In this document: positions 8,919 to 17,069 of the stretch, piece after piece
Layout: the number at the start of each line of letters is the position of its first letter
Position numbering within the stretch: the stretch's first letter is position 1
Assembly (NCBI RefSeq): GCF_023703325.1
Contig: NZ_JAMQGM010000001.1
Location: 111,710-175,709 of the forward strand
Length of the DNA stretch: 64,000 nt
From: Streptomyces meridianus
Lineage (GTDB): Bacteria > Actinomycetota > Actinomycetes > Streptomycetales > Streptomycetaceae
Direction of reading: 5' to 3'
Made by a program: the position numbers and the translations under genes
The notes under the pieces: generated by a model
Seen by the model: the letters and a program-made list of their open reading frames with translations, nothing else
The model's database searches: none
Told to the model about the DNA's origin: nothing

Positions 8919-9699
8919 GATTACCTCGTCGGGGTCGGCGGCGTGTGCGTCTCGAGCGACACGAACCTATCGCACGCGGGTGGGCGCGTCCGCATCGCGC
9001 ACAGCGATCGTGCCGCTCGGCGGATGGGCGGAAGCCGTTGTACGGACCCCCGGGACGCCGCCACCTGTGACGGCGCGGCCCGGGAGTGCTCCGGGACGGT
9101 CGGTACGCCGACCGTCCCGGGGGCGATGGTCGACGAAATGACCGGCCTTGTCGTCGGACAGCGGACATGATGGAGAAGCCGGGCCTCCCTGTTCAGGCGG
9201 GCGGACAATCTCTGCTCTCGACCCTCACGGCCCCGGCGCGGTCGTCCACACGTCGCATGCCACCAGCGGGAGATGTGCCGTCTCACGTGCCACTGGACGC
9301 CCGGGCCTTCGACCTGTACTTCTTCACCGCCGGTAAGGACTGCTCCTTCGGTGTCGAGGCGAACGTCACCAGCGGCGGCACGGACGCCTGGTATCCACTC
9401 GACATCAGCAGCGAGGCACCCGAGCGCCGGGGGTTCGTGGCCGGAATGGCCGACCGGTACGCCTCCGTGGTGCCCTCGGTGAATGTCAACGGGGCACAGG
9501 CTCCACGGCCCGGGAAACCCGTTCGGCCCGCTCGACGTGAGGAAGGATCCGCTCTGACAGCGGGCATGCCCGTTCATTTCGCCGCGGAGTTGCGGACCCG
9601 CATGCGACAACGGTGGCCGGGACTGCGTCCGTTGCCTGCGGAGAGCACCCCGACCCTGGTACTGAGCGATCGGTTGATCCGGTGCCGGATACTGGCGCG
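8919..9699. other. Long intergenic stretch, mostly non-coding
   Basis: About 780 bases between the WXG-like operon and the methyltransferase gene. It holds the upstream region of the operon and, around 9257-9505, a segment with real coding bias that looks like a gene remnant (listed separately). Nothing else convincing was seen: the other open frames have poor starts and contradict each other on the two strands. Confidence 0.45.
9257..9505 (+). pseudogene. Possible remnant of a degraded gene
   Basis: Within an open frame (9086-9751) only about 83 residues look like genuine protein: high-GC third positions and a plausible folded sequence (ARAFDLYFFTAGKDCSFGVE, then GFVAGMADRYASVVPSVNVN). The residues before and after are Arg/Pro-rich and shadow-like, there is no ribosome site, and the frame runs into the start of the methyltransferase gene. 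This fits a truncated coding relic or an unrecognised small gene. Family not recognised. Confidence 0.35.
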
Positions 9700-10440
9700 A
9701 TGCCCGCCGAGTTCACCGATGCCGACGCCGCCGCGCTGTACGACTTGCTGAACCCGTGGGATCCGGGCCGGTTCCCCAGCGACGCCTTCTACGACGAGCT
9801 GGTGACGGCCGCCGGCTCGGTCCTGGACCTCGGCTGCGGCACCGGTGCGATGCTGCACCGTGCGCGTGAACGCCGCCACACCGGGCGCCTGGTGGGCCTG
9901 GACCCGGATCGTGCCGCGCTGGCCAGGGCCCGGCGGCGCACGGACGTCGAGTGGGTCGAGGGCACCGCGGCCGATGCCTGCTGGGACGCCGAGTTCGACC
10001 TCGCCACGATGGTCAGCCACGCCTTCCAGTGCCTCGTCACCGACGAAGACCTGCGAGCCTCGCTCGCGGCCGTCCGCGCCGCGCTCGGCCCGGAAGGGCG
10101 CTTCGCGTTCGAGACCCGGCACCCGCAGGCGCGGGCCTGGGAGGACTGGAATCCTTCCAACGCCACCGACGTCGTTGCTGCGGGCGGCCGTGCGCTGCGG
10201 GTGTGGCACGAGGTCGAGGACGTCACCGGGGACGTGGTCACCTTCACCGAGACGACCGCCGAGGCCGGTGGCGCCGTGCTCCGCGTCGACCGGACCTCCC
10301 TGCGCTTCCTGGACGTTCCGGCGCTCGACGCGTTCCTGACCGAGGCGGGGTTCGCGGTCGAGGCCCGCTACGGCGACTGGCATAGCGGGCCGCTCACCGC
10401 CGCCAGCCGCGAGATCGTCACCATCGCCCGTCGGGCGTAG
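9700..10440 (+). CDS. Class I SAM-dependent methyltransferase
   Basis: A 246-residue Rossmann-fold methyltransferase. The SAM-binding motif I is VLDLGCGTGAM, the acidic loop after strand 2 is VGLDPDRAAL, and the motif IV region is EFDLATMVSHAFQ. The profile resembles small Methyltransf_25/11 family enzymes acting on small molecules. The ATG at 9700 gives a clean N-terminus (MPAEFTDADAAALYDLLNPW); the frame upstream of it is non-coding in character. It is monocistronic and convergent with the winged-helix gene that ends five bases away. The acceptor substrate is unknown. Confidence 0.85.
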   Translation: MPAEFTDADAAALYDLLNPWDPGRFPSDAFYDELVTAAGSVLDLGCGTGAMLHRARERRHTGRLVGLDPDRAALARARRRTDVEWVEGTAADACWDAEFDLATMVSHAFQCLVTDEDLRASLAAVRAALGPEGRFAFETRHPQARAWEDWNPSNATDVVAAGGRALRVWHEVEDVTGDVVTFTETTAEAGGAVLRVDRTSLRFLDVPALDAFLTEAGFAVEARYGDWHSGPLTAASREIVTIARRA

Positions 10441-10444
10441 CGCG

Positions 10445-11638
10445 TCAGGCCGCGTGACGGGCGTCGTCGGCACTGCTGCGGCAGTCCCGGCAGCGACCGG
10501 GGTGCGGTGAGCGGAACGCGCGGTCGCAGCCCTCGCACGTCCGGAGCGGGACGGCAGCCGCGGCCGGTGGGGACGTGTGCGGGACGGGCGGCTGCCAGGC
10601 GGCCAGCCGGTAGGCCAGCAGCCGGGCCGGACGGCGGTCGAAGTGGGCGGGCAGCCCGGTCGAGAGGGCTTCGGCGATGTCGGTGGACCCGGCGCCGAGG
10701 GCGAGCCAGCGTCCGACGGCGGGCGCGAGGTGGCGGATCTCCTGCTCGGTGAGCGTCAGCCGGGCGTCCCGGGTGCGCAGCGAGCGCAGCACGGACACGG
10801 GGCGGGGGTCGGGCACCACGCCGTCCGCCGGGGGTGGGACGGGCTCTGGGGGCGGGACGTGCTCGGGGGCCGGGGGCGGGCCCGGTTCCGCGTCGTCGGC
10901 CGGGAGATCCGCCGGGGGAGGCGGCGCGCAGTGTCCGGTGGCCCGCGGGTGTTCCGTCGTCGGCGGCGGGGGAGCGGGCACAGCAGGGGAGTCGGCGGTC
11001 TGCGTCGCCGAATCGGCGGGCGCGGGGCGGACGGAGTCCGGACGGCCGGTGGTTGCCGGGCAGGCGGGCTCCGGACAGCCGGTGGTGGCCCGTGCGGGGC
11101 GGTCTGCGGCGGAGGGTGTCGCCTCATGCGGTGCTGCGGCGGTCGGTCCGGTGGCGGGCAATGCGACGGCGTGACGCGTGACGGCGGCGGGTAGCGGGAC
11201 GGCAGCTGGTGCGACGGCGGCTTGTGCGACGGCCGGGCGCGCGGGTGCGTCGCCGACGCGTCCCGCGCCCGGATCGTCGTAGACGAAGGTGCGGGTGCGG
11301 ATGCGTCCGCCGGAGGTGCGTTCCACGCGGCGCTCGATCCAGCCGTCGGCCTCCAGTTCGCGCAGGGCGCGGCCGATGAGGACTTCGCCCTCGTCGAAGT
11401 GGGAGCAGAGGGCCTTGATGCTGATGGGGGCGCCGTCGGGGAGCGAGAAGACGTACGCGGCGACGCCGATCGTGACCGCGCTTCCGGCGCGACGGGCCAG
11501 GCGGTTGGCGAGGACGGTGAAGTGCCCGGTGTGCCGGGAGCGGACGCGGATGACGCCGGAGCGGGCGGCGGGGGCGGTCGAGGGGGCCGGAGAACCGGCC
11601 CGGGGGCGCGCGGGCGCGCTACCCTGCGGAACAGCCAT
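10445..11638 (-). CDS. Winged-helix DNA-binding protein with proline-rich linker and C-terminal zinc ribbon
   Basis: A 397-residue protein. Residues about 30-125 form a winged-helix domain (FTVLANRLARRAGSAVTIGV, then EGEVLIGRALRELEADGWIE). About 170 residues of low-complexity Pro/Ala/Thr sequence follow. The C-terminal part has a helical segment and a zinc-ribbon-like CEGCDRAFRS with CRDC, giving two CxxC pairs. This resembles helix-turn-helix proteins common in Streptomyces, some distantly like replication or partition regulators; target unknown. The ATG at 11638 is preceded by AGGAAGAG. The low-complexity linker varies readily in length, so its exact extent should be treated with caution. 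Confidence 0.75.
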   Translation of the reverse strand: MAVPQGSAPARPRAGSPAPSTAPAARSGVIRVRSRHTGHFTVLANRLARRAGSAVTIGVAAYVFSLPDGAPISIKALCSHFDEGEVLIGRALRELEADGWIERRVERTSGGRIRTRTFVYDDPGAGRVGDAPARPAVAQAAVAPAAVPLPAAVTRHAVALPATGPTAAAPHEATPSAADRPARATTGCPEPACPATTGRPDSVRPAPADSATQTADSPAVPAPPPPTTEHPRATGHCAPPPPADLPADDAEPGPPPAPEHVPPPEPVPPPADGVVPDPRPVSVLRSLRTRDARLTLTEQEIRHLAPAVGRWLALGAGSTDIAEALSTGLPAHFDRRPARLLAYRLAAWQPPVPHTSPPAAAAVPLRTCEGCDRAFRSPHPGRCRDCRSSADDARHAA

Positions 11639-12090
11639 CGGAAGTGCACTCTTCCTGATCGGTCAGGCCCTCGGCCGGGACTGCCATCCCTGCCGGGGGC
11701 CGCATTGCGTATGGGGGTTGTGGTGCCGCCGACCGTACACCCAGAATCGCGCATTCCTCTCGAACTCACCCGAACGAGCAACAGGTTGGAGGGGAGGGAG
11801 GGGGAGAGAGTTCTTCACCAGGTTCTTGGAAAGCGGCGTGGTCCACCGGGTCCTGGCCGGGCCGGACCCGGTCGTGACCTTGCGGGATCCGGTGGACCCG
11901 GGAGTCGGTCGGCCCCATGTCGGCAGATGGGACATTAACGGCCAAAGGGGGTGAGGAGATGCGTGGTGCGTTGCCTGGTCGAAAGCTCGATGTCGACGCA
12001 CCGTTTCGCGGAACTCACGCCTCCGAAAGGGCCGTTGTGCTGCTCCCCGGAGACGGGAAAGCGGTTGACGCGCCGGGCGAGAATGACGGC
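11639..12090. other. Intergenic region with a long inverted repeat
   Basis: About 450 bases between two divergent genes. It contains a purine tract (around 11785-11812) and a long stem-loop at 11840-11898. The open frame that begins at 11917 and runs into the NTF2-like gene is probably not translated from there; the ATG at 12091 fits the family better. Confidence 0.45.
11840..11898. repeat. Long stem-loop (14-bp arms)
   Basis: The arms GGTCCACCGGGTCC (11840-11853) and GGATCCGGTGGACC (11885-11898) pair over 14 positions with one G-U. The 31-base loop contains a further CCGG-rich hairpin. It lies between divergent promoters, so it is not an obvious terminator; it could be a regulatory leader structure or an old element end. 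Confidence 0.5.
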
Positions 12091-12486
12091 ATGAGCAGCG
12101 AAACGGACGCGACGGACGACGTGCAGGTGGCGATCGCGGGCGAACTGCGCCTGCATGATCCCGCGGTGAGGGCATCGAGATCGGCTGCCGAGCAGCTGCT
12201 GGACCCGGACTTCGTGGAGGTCGGGAAGTCCGGCCGGCGGTGGAAGCGTGAGGAGATGCTCGCGGAACTCCCCGCGTTCGAGACCAGTCGTCACACCGGA
12301 CCACGCATCGAGGTGTCGCGCATGACGGGCGTCCAACTGGCGCCGGGACTCGTCCACCTGACGTACGAGACCGTGGTCGGCGGCGCGCGCGCCCGCCGAA
12401 GTTCCCTGTGGCGCAAGGGCGATGACGGTACCGGCTGGCGGGTCTACTACCACCACGCCACCCCCGTCCCGCCGGGAACTGCGTGA
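12091..12486 (+). CDS. NTF2-like / DUF4440 family protein
   Basis: A 131-residue single-domain protein. The order of an N-terminal helix with RLHDPAVRAS, then LLDPDFVEVGKSGRRWKREE, a central beta section and the C-terminal GWRVYYHHATPVP matches the NTF2-like cone fold of DUF4440 proteins. The family includes small isomerase-like enzymes and uncharacterised stress proteins; no catalytic residues can be assigned. The ATG at 12091 lies just after a TTGACG and an AT-richer stretch, which could be a close promoter giving a short or leaderless mRNA. Confidence 0.78.
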   Translation: MSSETDATDDVQVAIAGELRLHDPAVRASRSAAEQLLDPDFVEVGKSGRRWKREEMLAELPAFETSRHTGPRIEVSRMTGVQLAPGLVHLTYETVVGGARARRSSLWRKGDDGTGWRVYYHHATPVPPGTA

Positions 12487-12535
12487 AGGGTCCCGCACCC
12501 GGGGGCCTGTCGGTGACGGCGGTTAGCGTGCGCGC

Positions 12536-13063
12536 ATGAACGAGACGATCAGCCACGACCGCCGTTTCCCGCCCGCCCTGGCCGCCGTCGCACAGGTCGA
12601 ATTCGACTACGACGACGGCGAGGGCGTCGACTTCGAGCCGTACCGGGCCTTCGACTCGGCGGAGGAGACCACCGACTGGCTGTGCCTGTGGACCGGCAAC
12701 CGTGAGCTCGGCGGGGATGCCTACCGGATCTTCGGGCAGGACGGCGCCGGCGGTCTCGCGGCCCTGTGGTGCGTGCGCCCAGGGCAGCCGCTGGATGCCC
12801 AGCCCGTGGTGTTCATGGGCTCGGAGGGCGAGGTCGGGATCGTGGCGGGGAACCTCTCCGACTTCGTGTGGGTGCTGGCCGACGGCTTCGGCCCCCGGGA
12901 GGCCGCGTTGGACTGGGAGCGCGAGCCGCGCCCCGACGCCGCCCTGGCCGACCTCGCGCAGCGGCACGCGACCACCGCCCGCCGCCCCGCCCGGGAGATC
13001 GTCACCGAGGCCCAGGCCGAATTCGCAACCTACTCCGACGACGTGGACGCCCTCTGCCGGTGA
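12536..13063 (+). CDS. SMI1/KNR4-like (SUKH) family protein
   Basis: A 175-residue protein whose arrangement resembles SMI1/KNR4 proteins: an acidic N-terminus, WLCLWTGNRELGGDAYRIFG, then a hydrophobic beta core ALWCVRPG and VVFMGSEGEVGIVAGNLSDF. In bacteria this fold (SUKH) often serves as an immunity protein for polymorphic toxins, but many members are orphan and of unknown function. No toxin gene is adjacent. The start at 12536 lies 50 bases after the NTF2-like gene, so the two may be co-transcribed. Confidence 0.72.
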   Translation: MNETISHDRRFPPALAAVAQVEFDYDDGEGVDFEPYRAFDSAEETTDWLCLWTGNRELGGDAYRIFGQDGAGGLAALWCVRPGQPLDAQPVVFMGSEGEVGIVAGNLSDFVWVLADGFGPREAALDWEREPRPDAALADLAQRHATTARRPAREIVTEAQAEFATYSDDVDALCR

Positions 13064-13121
13064 GTGCCGGGGGGTCAGTGAACTCGTGGTGGTCGTGCAA
13101 GCCGCTATGGGGGATGGTCGT

Positions 13122-13328
13122 TCAGCGCAGTTGCGCTGAGCACACAGCGCTTAGGAAGTGTCGCCACTCCTCGCGTGAGAACGCCAGCACAGGGCCATCA
13201 GGGTCTTTTGAGTCGCGAACGGATGTGCCCGAACGCGTGAAGGCGGCCTCCACGCACTCTGTGCCACTGCCGCCGCTGTATGACGACTTGAACCAGGCCA
13301 CATCGGTGCACTGTCGTTCGTCCATCAC
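13122..13328 (-). CDS. DUF397 domain protein
   Basis: A 68-residue protein with the DUF397 hallmark WFKSSYSGGSGTECVEAAF and the later VRDSKDPDGPVLAFSREEW. DUF397 proteins are small partners of Scr1-type XRE regulators in Streptomyces. The ATG overlaps the stop of the upstream XRE gene (ATGATG overlapping TGA), so the two are translationally coupled. An equally placed ATG one codon downstream is possible. Confidence 0.92.
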   Translation of the reverse strand: MMDERQCTDVAWFKSSYSGGSGTECVEAAFTRSGTSVRDSKDPDGPVLAFSREEWRHFLSAVCSAQLR

Positions 13329-14170
13329 AGCTCCTTGCTGATCCGATCGATTTCCGCCGCCGACGCCGAGATGTCCAGCGCCTGTGCACGCAAGTACTCG
13401 AACGCCAACTTATAGCGTTCGAGTTCCTGAGGCTTCTCCATGAACAGGCCGCCACCGAGCACGTCCACGTAGACGACGTCCAGCTCGGGCGCCGGCCCGC
13501 CCAGGATCACGAAGCTTCCCACTGCCGCAGCATGAGCGCCGGTCGAGAACGGCAGCACCTGCAAGGTCACTTGAGGGCTCTCCGCCATGTCCGCGAGATG
13601 TTTCAGCTGCTCGCGCATCGTCTCGCGGCCGCCGACCAGGCGCCGGATCACTGCCTCGTCGATGACCGCCCAGATGTGCGGCGGTTCCGTTCTGCGCAGC
13701 AGTTCCTGGCGCTTCATCCGGATGTCGACCATGTGCCGCACCTCTTGCTCGGTGCACCGCATTTCCGATGCCCGGTGGACGGCCTCGGCGTAGGCGCGGG
13801 TCTGGAGGAGCCCCGGCACGTACATGCTCGCGTAATGGTCCTCACGAACGACTTCGTCCTCGAGGGTCAGCATCAGGTTCATGGATTCCGGGACAGGGTC
13901 GGCGAGTGAGCGCCACCATCCTTGGATCTTGGCGCCCTTGGCCAGTTCGACCAGCGCCAGGCGCTCTTCGTCGGACGCCTCGTACTCCCGGCAAAGGGCA
14001 TCGACGGCCGGCCACTTCACAGCCCCTTCTTTGGTCTCGTAGCGGCTCAGTGTGGCTTTCGAAATCCCCACAGCCGCGCCGGCTTCCTCCAGAGTGAGCC
14101 CCTTGAGCTCACGAAGCCGACGGAGATCGGCACCCAGTTGCCGTCTACGAGTTGTTGGTCCCACTGCCAT
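13325..14170 (-). CDS. XRE-family regulator (Scr1/DUF5753 type)
   Basis: A 281-residue regulator. The N-terminal helix-turn-helix (LGADLRRLRELKGLTLEEAG, then VGISKATLSRYETKEG) is followed by the DUF5753 ligand- or partner-binding region (EDHYASMYVPGLLQTRAYAE, LQVLPFSTGAHAA, VVYVDVLGGGLFMEKP). Streptomyces carries many such XRE-DUF397 pairs, and some affect development and antibiotic production. The pair is divergent from a small GHKL ATPase gene at 14367, a common three-gene association in this genus. The target is unknown. Confidence 0.93.
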   Translation of the reverse strand: MAVGPTTRRRQLGADLRRLRELKGLTLEEAGAAVGISKATLSRYETKEGAVKWPAVDALCREYEASDEERLALVELAKGAKIQGWWRSLADPVPESMNLMLTLEDEVVREDHYASMYVPGLLQTRAYAEAVHRASEMRCTEQEVRHMVDIRMKRQELLRRTEPPHIWAVIDEAVIRRLVGGRETMREQLKHLADMAESPQVTLQVLPFSTGAHAAAVGSFVILGGPAPELDVVYVDVLGGGLFMEKPQELERYKLAFEYLRAQALDISASAAEIDRISKEL

Positions 14171-14366
14171 GGTCGAGGCCTCTCAGAGTCGATCGCCATG
14201 AGTCTGCACGGCAGGACGTGGCAGTGCCACACAGCGTGCGCCGGGGGCGCGCGCACCGGGGTAGTGCTTCCGTCGCCCCTCGATGAGAGTTCCATTCTGA
14301 CACTCTCACTGCAACGCTGTGAGTTGAATTGCTCACTGATGGTGACTCCGAAGGAGGGGTGTGTCT

Positions 14367-14804
14367 ATGGGATCGGGACAACTCGAGGTCACGCCAAGCA
14401 GGTGGCAGCTGGAATTCCTTGCGGAGTCGGCCCAACTCGCGAGCCTTCGACAACTGGTGCGGAAGCAACTCCTCACCTGGGGTGTTCCGCAGCTTGTCGA
14501 AGCAGCCGAACTCTGCGTGAGCGAGTTGGTCGCGAACGTTGTCACCCATGTCGGTCCCGGGACCCCCGCCACGCTGGCGCTGTCGTTGTCCGGTGGGCGT
14601 TTGCGCATCGACGTCCACGACCCCGATGCCCGCGCACTCCCCACGCTGCTCATGGCGGGGCCGGAAGCCGAGGGCGGTCGTGGGGTGCGCCTGGTCGACG
14701 CGGTGGCGCAATGCTGGGGCGTGATCCTCACCGGGCGCGGCAAGGTGACGTGGTGTGAGCTGGGACATGCCGGCCTGGGTGGGACCCCTCAGCCGGTCCC
14801 GTGA
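14367..14804 (+). CDS. Small ATP-binding protein (RsbW-like HATPase)
   Basis: A 145-residue single-domain GHKL ATPase of the anti-sigma-factor kinase type. The N-box is ELCVSELVANVVTHVG, followed by a degenerate ATP-lid region IDVHDPDARAL and GGRGVRLVDAVAQCWG. Such small HATPase_c_2 proteins are abundant in Streptomyces and may phosphorylate anti-anti-sigma factors or act with XRE/DUF397 regulators. The open frame allows a GTG at 14361, but the AAGGAGG site at 14351-14357 is better spaced for the ATG at 14367. Confidence 0.88.
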   Translation: MGSGQLEVTPSRWQLEFLAESAQLASLRQLVRKQLLTWGVPQLVEAAELCVSELVANVVTHVGPGTPATLALSLSGGRLRIDVHDPDARALPTLLMAGPEAEGGRGVRLVDAVAQCWGVILTGRGKVTWCELGHAGLGGTPQPVP

Positions 14805-14881
14805 CGCCTGTCCTGAGCGGCGACGGCTTCGCTCGGTTCGTGGCCAGGGCGCGGCCGACTCGTCTGATTGCCGACCTGCAA

Positions 14882-14898
14882 GATCGGTTGATCCGATC
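14882..14898. promoter_or_regulatory. Inverted repeat upstream of the defence-island plus-strand operon
   Basis: Six-base arms GATCGG and CCGATC flank a five-base spacer, about 117 bases before the HTH-GHKL gene. A TTGATC within it could be a -35 box with a weak -10 near 14911. It could be an operator for the HTH domain encoded just downstream. This reading rests on symmetry and position only. Confidence 0.3.
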
Positions 14899-15014
14899 AC
14901 GTATGCGGCTTCTCGATGCGACCATGGTCCTTTGAGCGGGACGGACGGATAACCGCGGCGCGCATCGTGGGCAGCCATCGGTCCGGGGGTGGCGTCGCCG
15001 TGTGAGGAGGATCG

Positions 15015-17069
15015 GTGGACAACGAGGTCGGAGCCGAGGGCTACGGCTCGTGGCTCGAGCAAAGGCTGCGACAACAGGGCATTTCGACGGCCGAGTTGGC
15101 GAAGCGACTCGATGTGACACCGGCGGCGGTCTCGGCATGGATCGGCGGCAGATCGGAGCCACGGGATGCCATGAAGAGAGCGGTCGCGAATCTCTTGGGC
15201 GGCGAACCGACCCCGCTCGCCTCTCCGGTCTCCTGGTACCACCGGCCGGCTCATGCCGATGGGGGACGGGAGTTCGGCAACGCAGCGGCCTTCGCTTTCG
15301 ACGCCGACGTGTCCGTCCTGGCCCGAGAAGCCACGCAGAACAGCCTCGACGAGCGTCTGGACTCCGCTCGCCCGGTGCGCGTGCGATACACCCTGCATGA
15401 ACTCACCGGTGACCACCTGAACTTCTTTCTCCGAGACCTCGGTTGGGACGACCTCGAACCGCACTATCGAGTGGCGGCCGAGCAGAAGCAGAAGGTGGGA
15501 CGGGTTCTCGCCGAAGCGCTCCGCGAACTGCGTGAGATCGGCAGCCTGTTGTTGCTGCGGGTGGACGACTTCAACGCCACCGGCCTCATCGGTGGCGACT
15601 ACGGCGACAGCAAGTTCGCGGCGGTCGTCCGGGATCAGCTCAACAGCAACAAGAGCAGCAACCAGGCCGGTGGCTCCTACGGACTCGGCAAGGCGACGCT
15701 CTGGGCAACCAGTCGATTCGGTCTCGTGCTGATCAACAGCACCCTCTCCGAACCCCACGAGGGACGGACGGAGCGACGGCTCGTCGGCCGGCTCGAACTG
15801 CCCTGGCACGTCCTCGCCGAGGACGAGTTCGCCGGACCCGCGTGGCTGGGGACGGGGGATCCCGAGCGCGAAGGCATCGCGCGCTCGTGGTGGGCGGACG
15901 AGGCGACCGCCGAGGCGCTCCACCTCGAGCGCGACACCTCGGAACCGGGCACGTCCTTCCTGATCGTCGGGGCACACGACGCGGCAGGCGACACCGGAAA
16001 CCTCCAGGACATGCACCGCAAGCTCGTGTCCACCCTCGGGCAGAACTTCTGGGCGGCCATGACCTCCGGTCGTGACAGGACTCCGCTGCTGGAGGCATCG
16101 GTCGTCACCATGCGCAACGGGATCTTCGTGACGGACGAGGAGCGCGTGGACCCGCACGTCGAACAGCCCGCTTGCGCCAGGGCTTTGCGCGCCTATCTCG
16201 ACGGAGATACCGTCGACCAGCTCACCGCGGCACACCAGGTCGCTCTCGCGCACGTGACTCTGCGAGTTCCCCGACTCGGCACGGAACCGCGTACCGAGGG
16301 CGGCGCGGAACACGAAGCCGTCCTCCTCGTCACGCCGGCCGACGACAAGGACGAGTCGAGCAATCGCCTGGTCTGCATGCGCGGGAACCGGATGACGGTC
16401 ATGGAGAGAGCCGTGCGGGACCTGCCGTTGGGCACGGACCCCTTCCAGGCCGTGCTTCTCGCCGGACGCGCCACGGGGCGGGAAACACGCGCCACAGGCC
16501 TCGCGGAAGCCTTCCTCCGTGCGGCGGAGCCCCCCGAGCACAACGACTGGAACAAGACCGAGGAACTGGCGGCGACGTACGCCAGGGGCGCGCTGAGCAG
16601 GATCACCGAGTTCCGCAGGGACATGGACGCCGCCGTGCGGGGGATCATCGGCCGGCGCAAGGCCAAGCGCGACGGGGGGCCGGACGTGCTGCGCGATCTG
16701 CTGCGGCTCGACGTGGCGAATACGTCGCGCAGGGTGAACGCGCACCCCTCGATCCGGCACGTGAGCGCATCGGTCGACGACAGCGGGGCCTGGCAGGTCC
16801 AGGCCGAGGTGAAGCTGCCTGCCCGCGAGGACGCCTGGACGCTCGAAGCCGTGGCGAAGTTCGACGTTCGCTCCGGAGGAAGGCCGCGCGTGCCGTGGGC
16901 ACGGCTCGCCGCCGGTGAGAACTGCCGGGTGGAGAACGGCCTGTTGATGTTCTCCCCGGGAGCGCGGAGTGCGTCCTTCACCGGCGTCACGGACGTCACC
17001 GCGCACCCCGTGAACGCGGCGATGGCGAGTCTCGTGGTCGATTTGCAGAAGGCGAGGGAGTCCGCGTGA
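15015..17069 (+). CDS. HTH-GHKL ATPase fusion protein of a predicted restriction/defence island
   Basis: A 684-residue protein. Residues about 13-62 form an XRE-type helix-turn-helix (STAELAKRLDVTPAAVSAWI). A divergent GHKL ATPase follows: N-box REATQNSLDE (104-113), G1-like RVDDFNATGL (182-191) and G2-like GGSYGLGKAT (219-228). The remaining 450 residues are unassigned and could include an S5-like transducer domain. The GTG at 15015 has GAGGAGG just upstream. It overlaps the next gene by four bases and heads a three-gene operon that converges on the methyltransferase/Z1 operon. It is inferred to couple DNA recognition with ATP-driven conformational change, as MutL/MORC-type ATPases do; no nuclease motif was seen in it. 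Confidence 0.8.
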   Translation: MDNEVGAEGYGSWLEQRLRQQGISTAELAKRLDVTPAAVSAWIGGRSEPRDAMKRAVANLLGGEPTPLASPVSWYHRPAHADGGREFGNAAAFAFDADVSVLAREATQNSLDERLDSARPVRVRYTLHELTGDHLNFFLRDLGWDDLEPHYRVAAEQKQKVGRVLAEALRELREIGSLLLLRVDDFNATGLIGGDYGDSKFAAVVRDQLNSNKSSNQAGGSYGLGKATLWATSRFGLVLINSTLSEPHEGRTERRLVGRLELPWHVLAEDEFAGPAWLGTGDPEREGIARSWWADEATAEALHLERDTSEPGTSFLIVGAHDAAGDTGNLQDMHRKLVSTLGQNFWAAMTSGRDRTPLLEASVVTMRNGIFVTDEERVDPHVEQPACARALRAYLDGDTVDQLTAAHQVALAHVTLRVPRLGTEPRTEGGAEHEAVLLVTPADDKDESSNRLVCMRGNRMTVMERAVRDLPLGTDPFQAVLLAGRATGRETRATGLAEAFLRAAEPPEHNDWNKTEELAATYARGALSRITEFRRDMDAAVRGIIGRRKAKRDGGPDVLRDLLRLDVANTSRRVNAHPSIRHVSASVDDSGAWQVQAEVKLPAREDAWTLEAVAKFDVRSGGRPRVPWARLAAGENCRVENGLLMFSPGARSASFTGVTDVTAHPVNAAMASLVVDLQKARESA

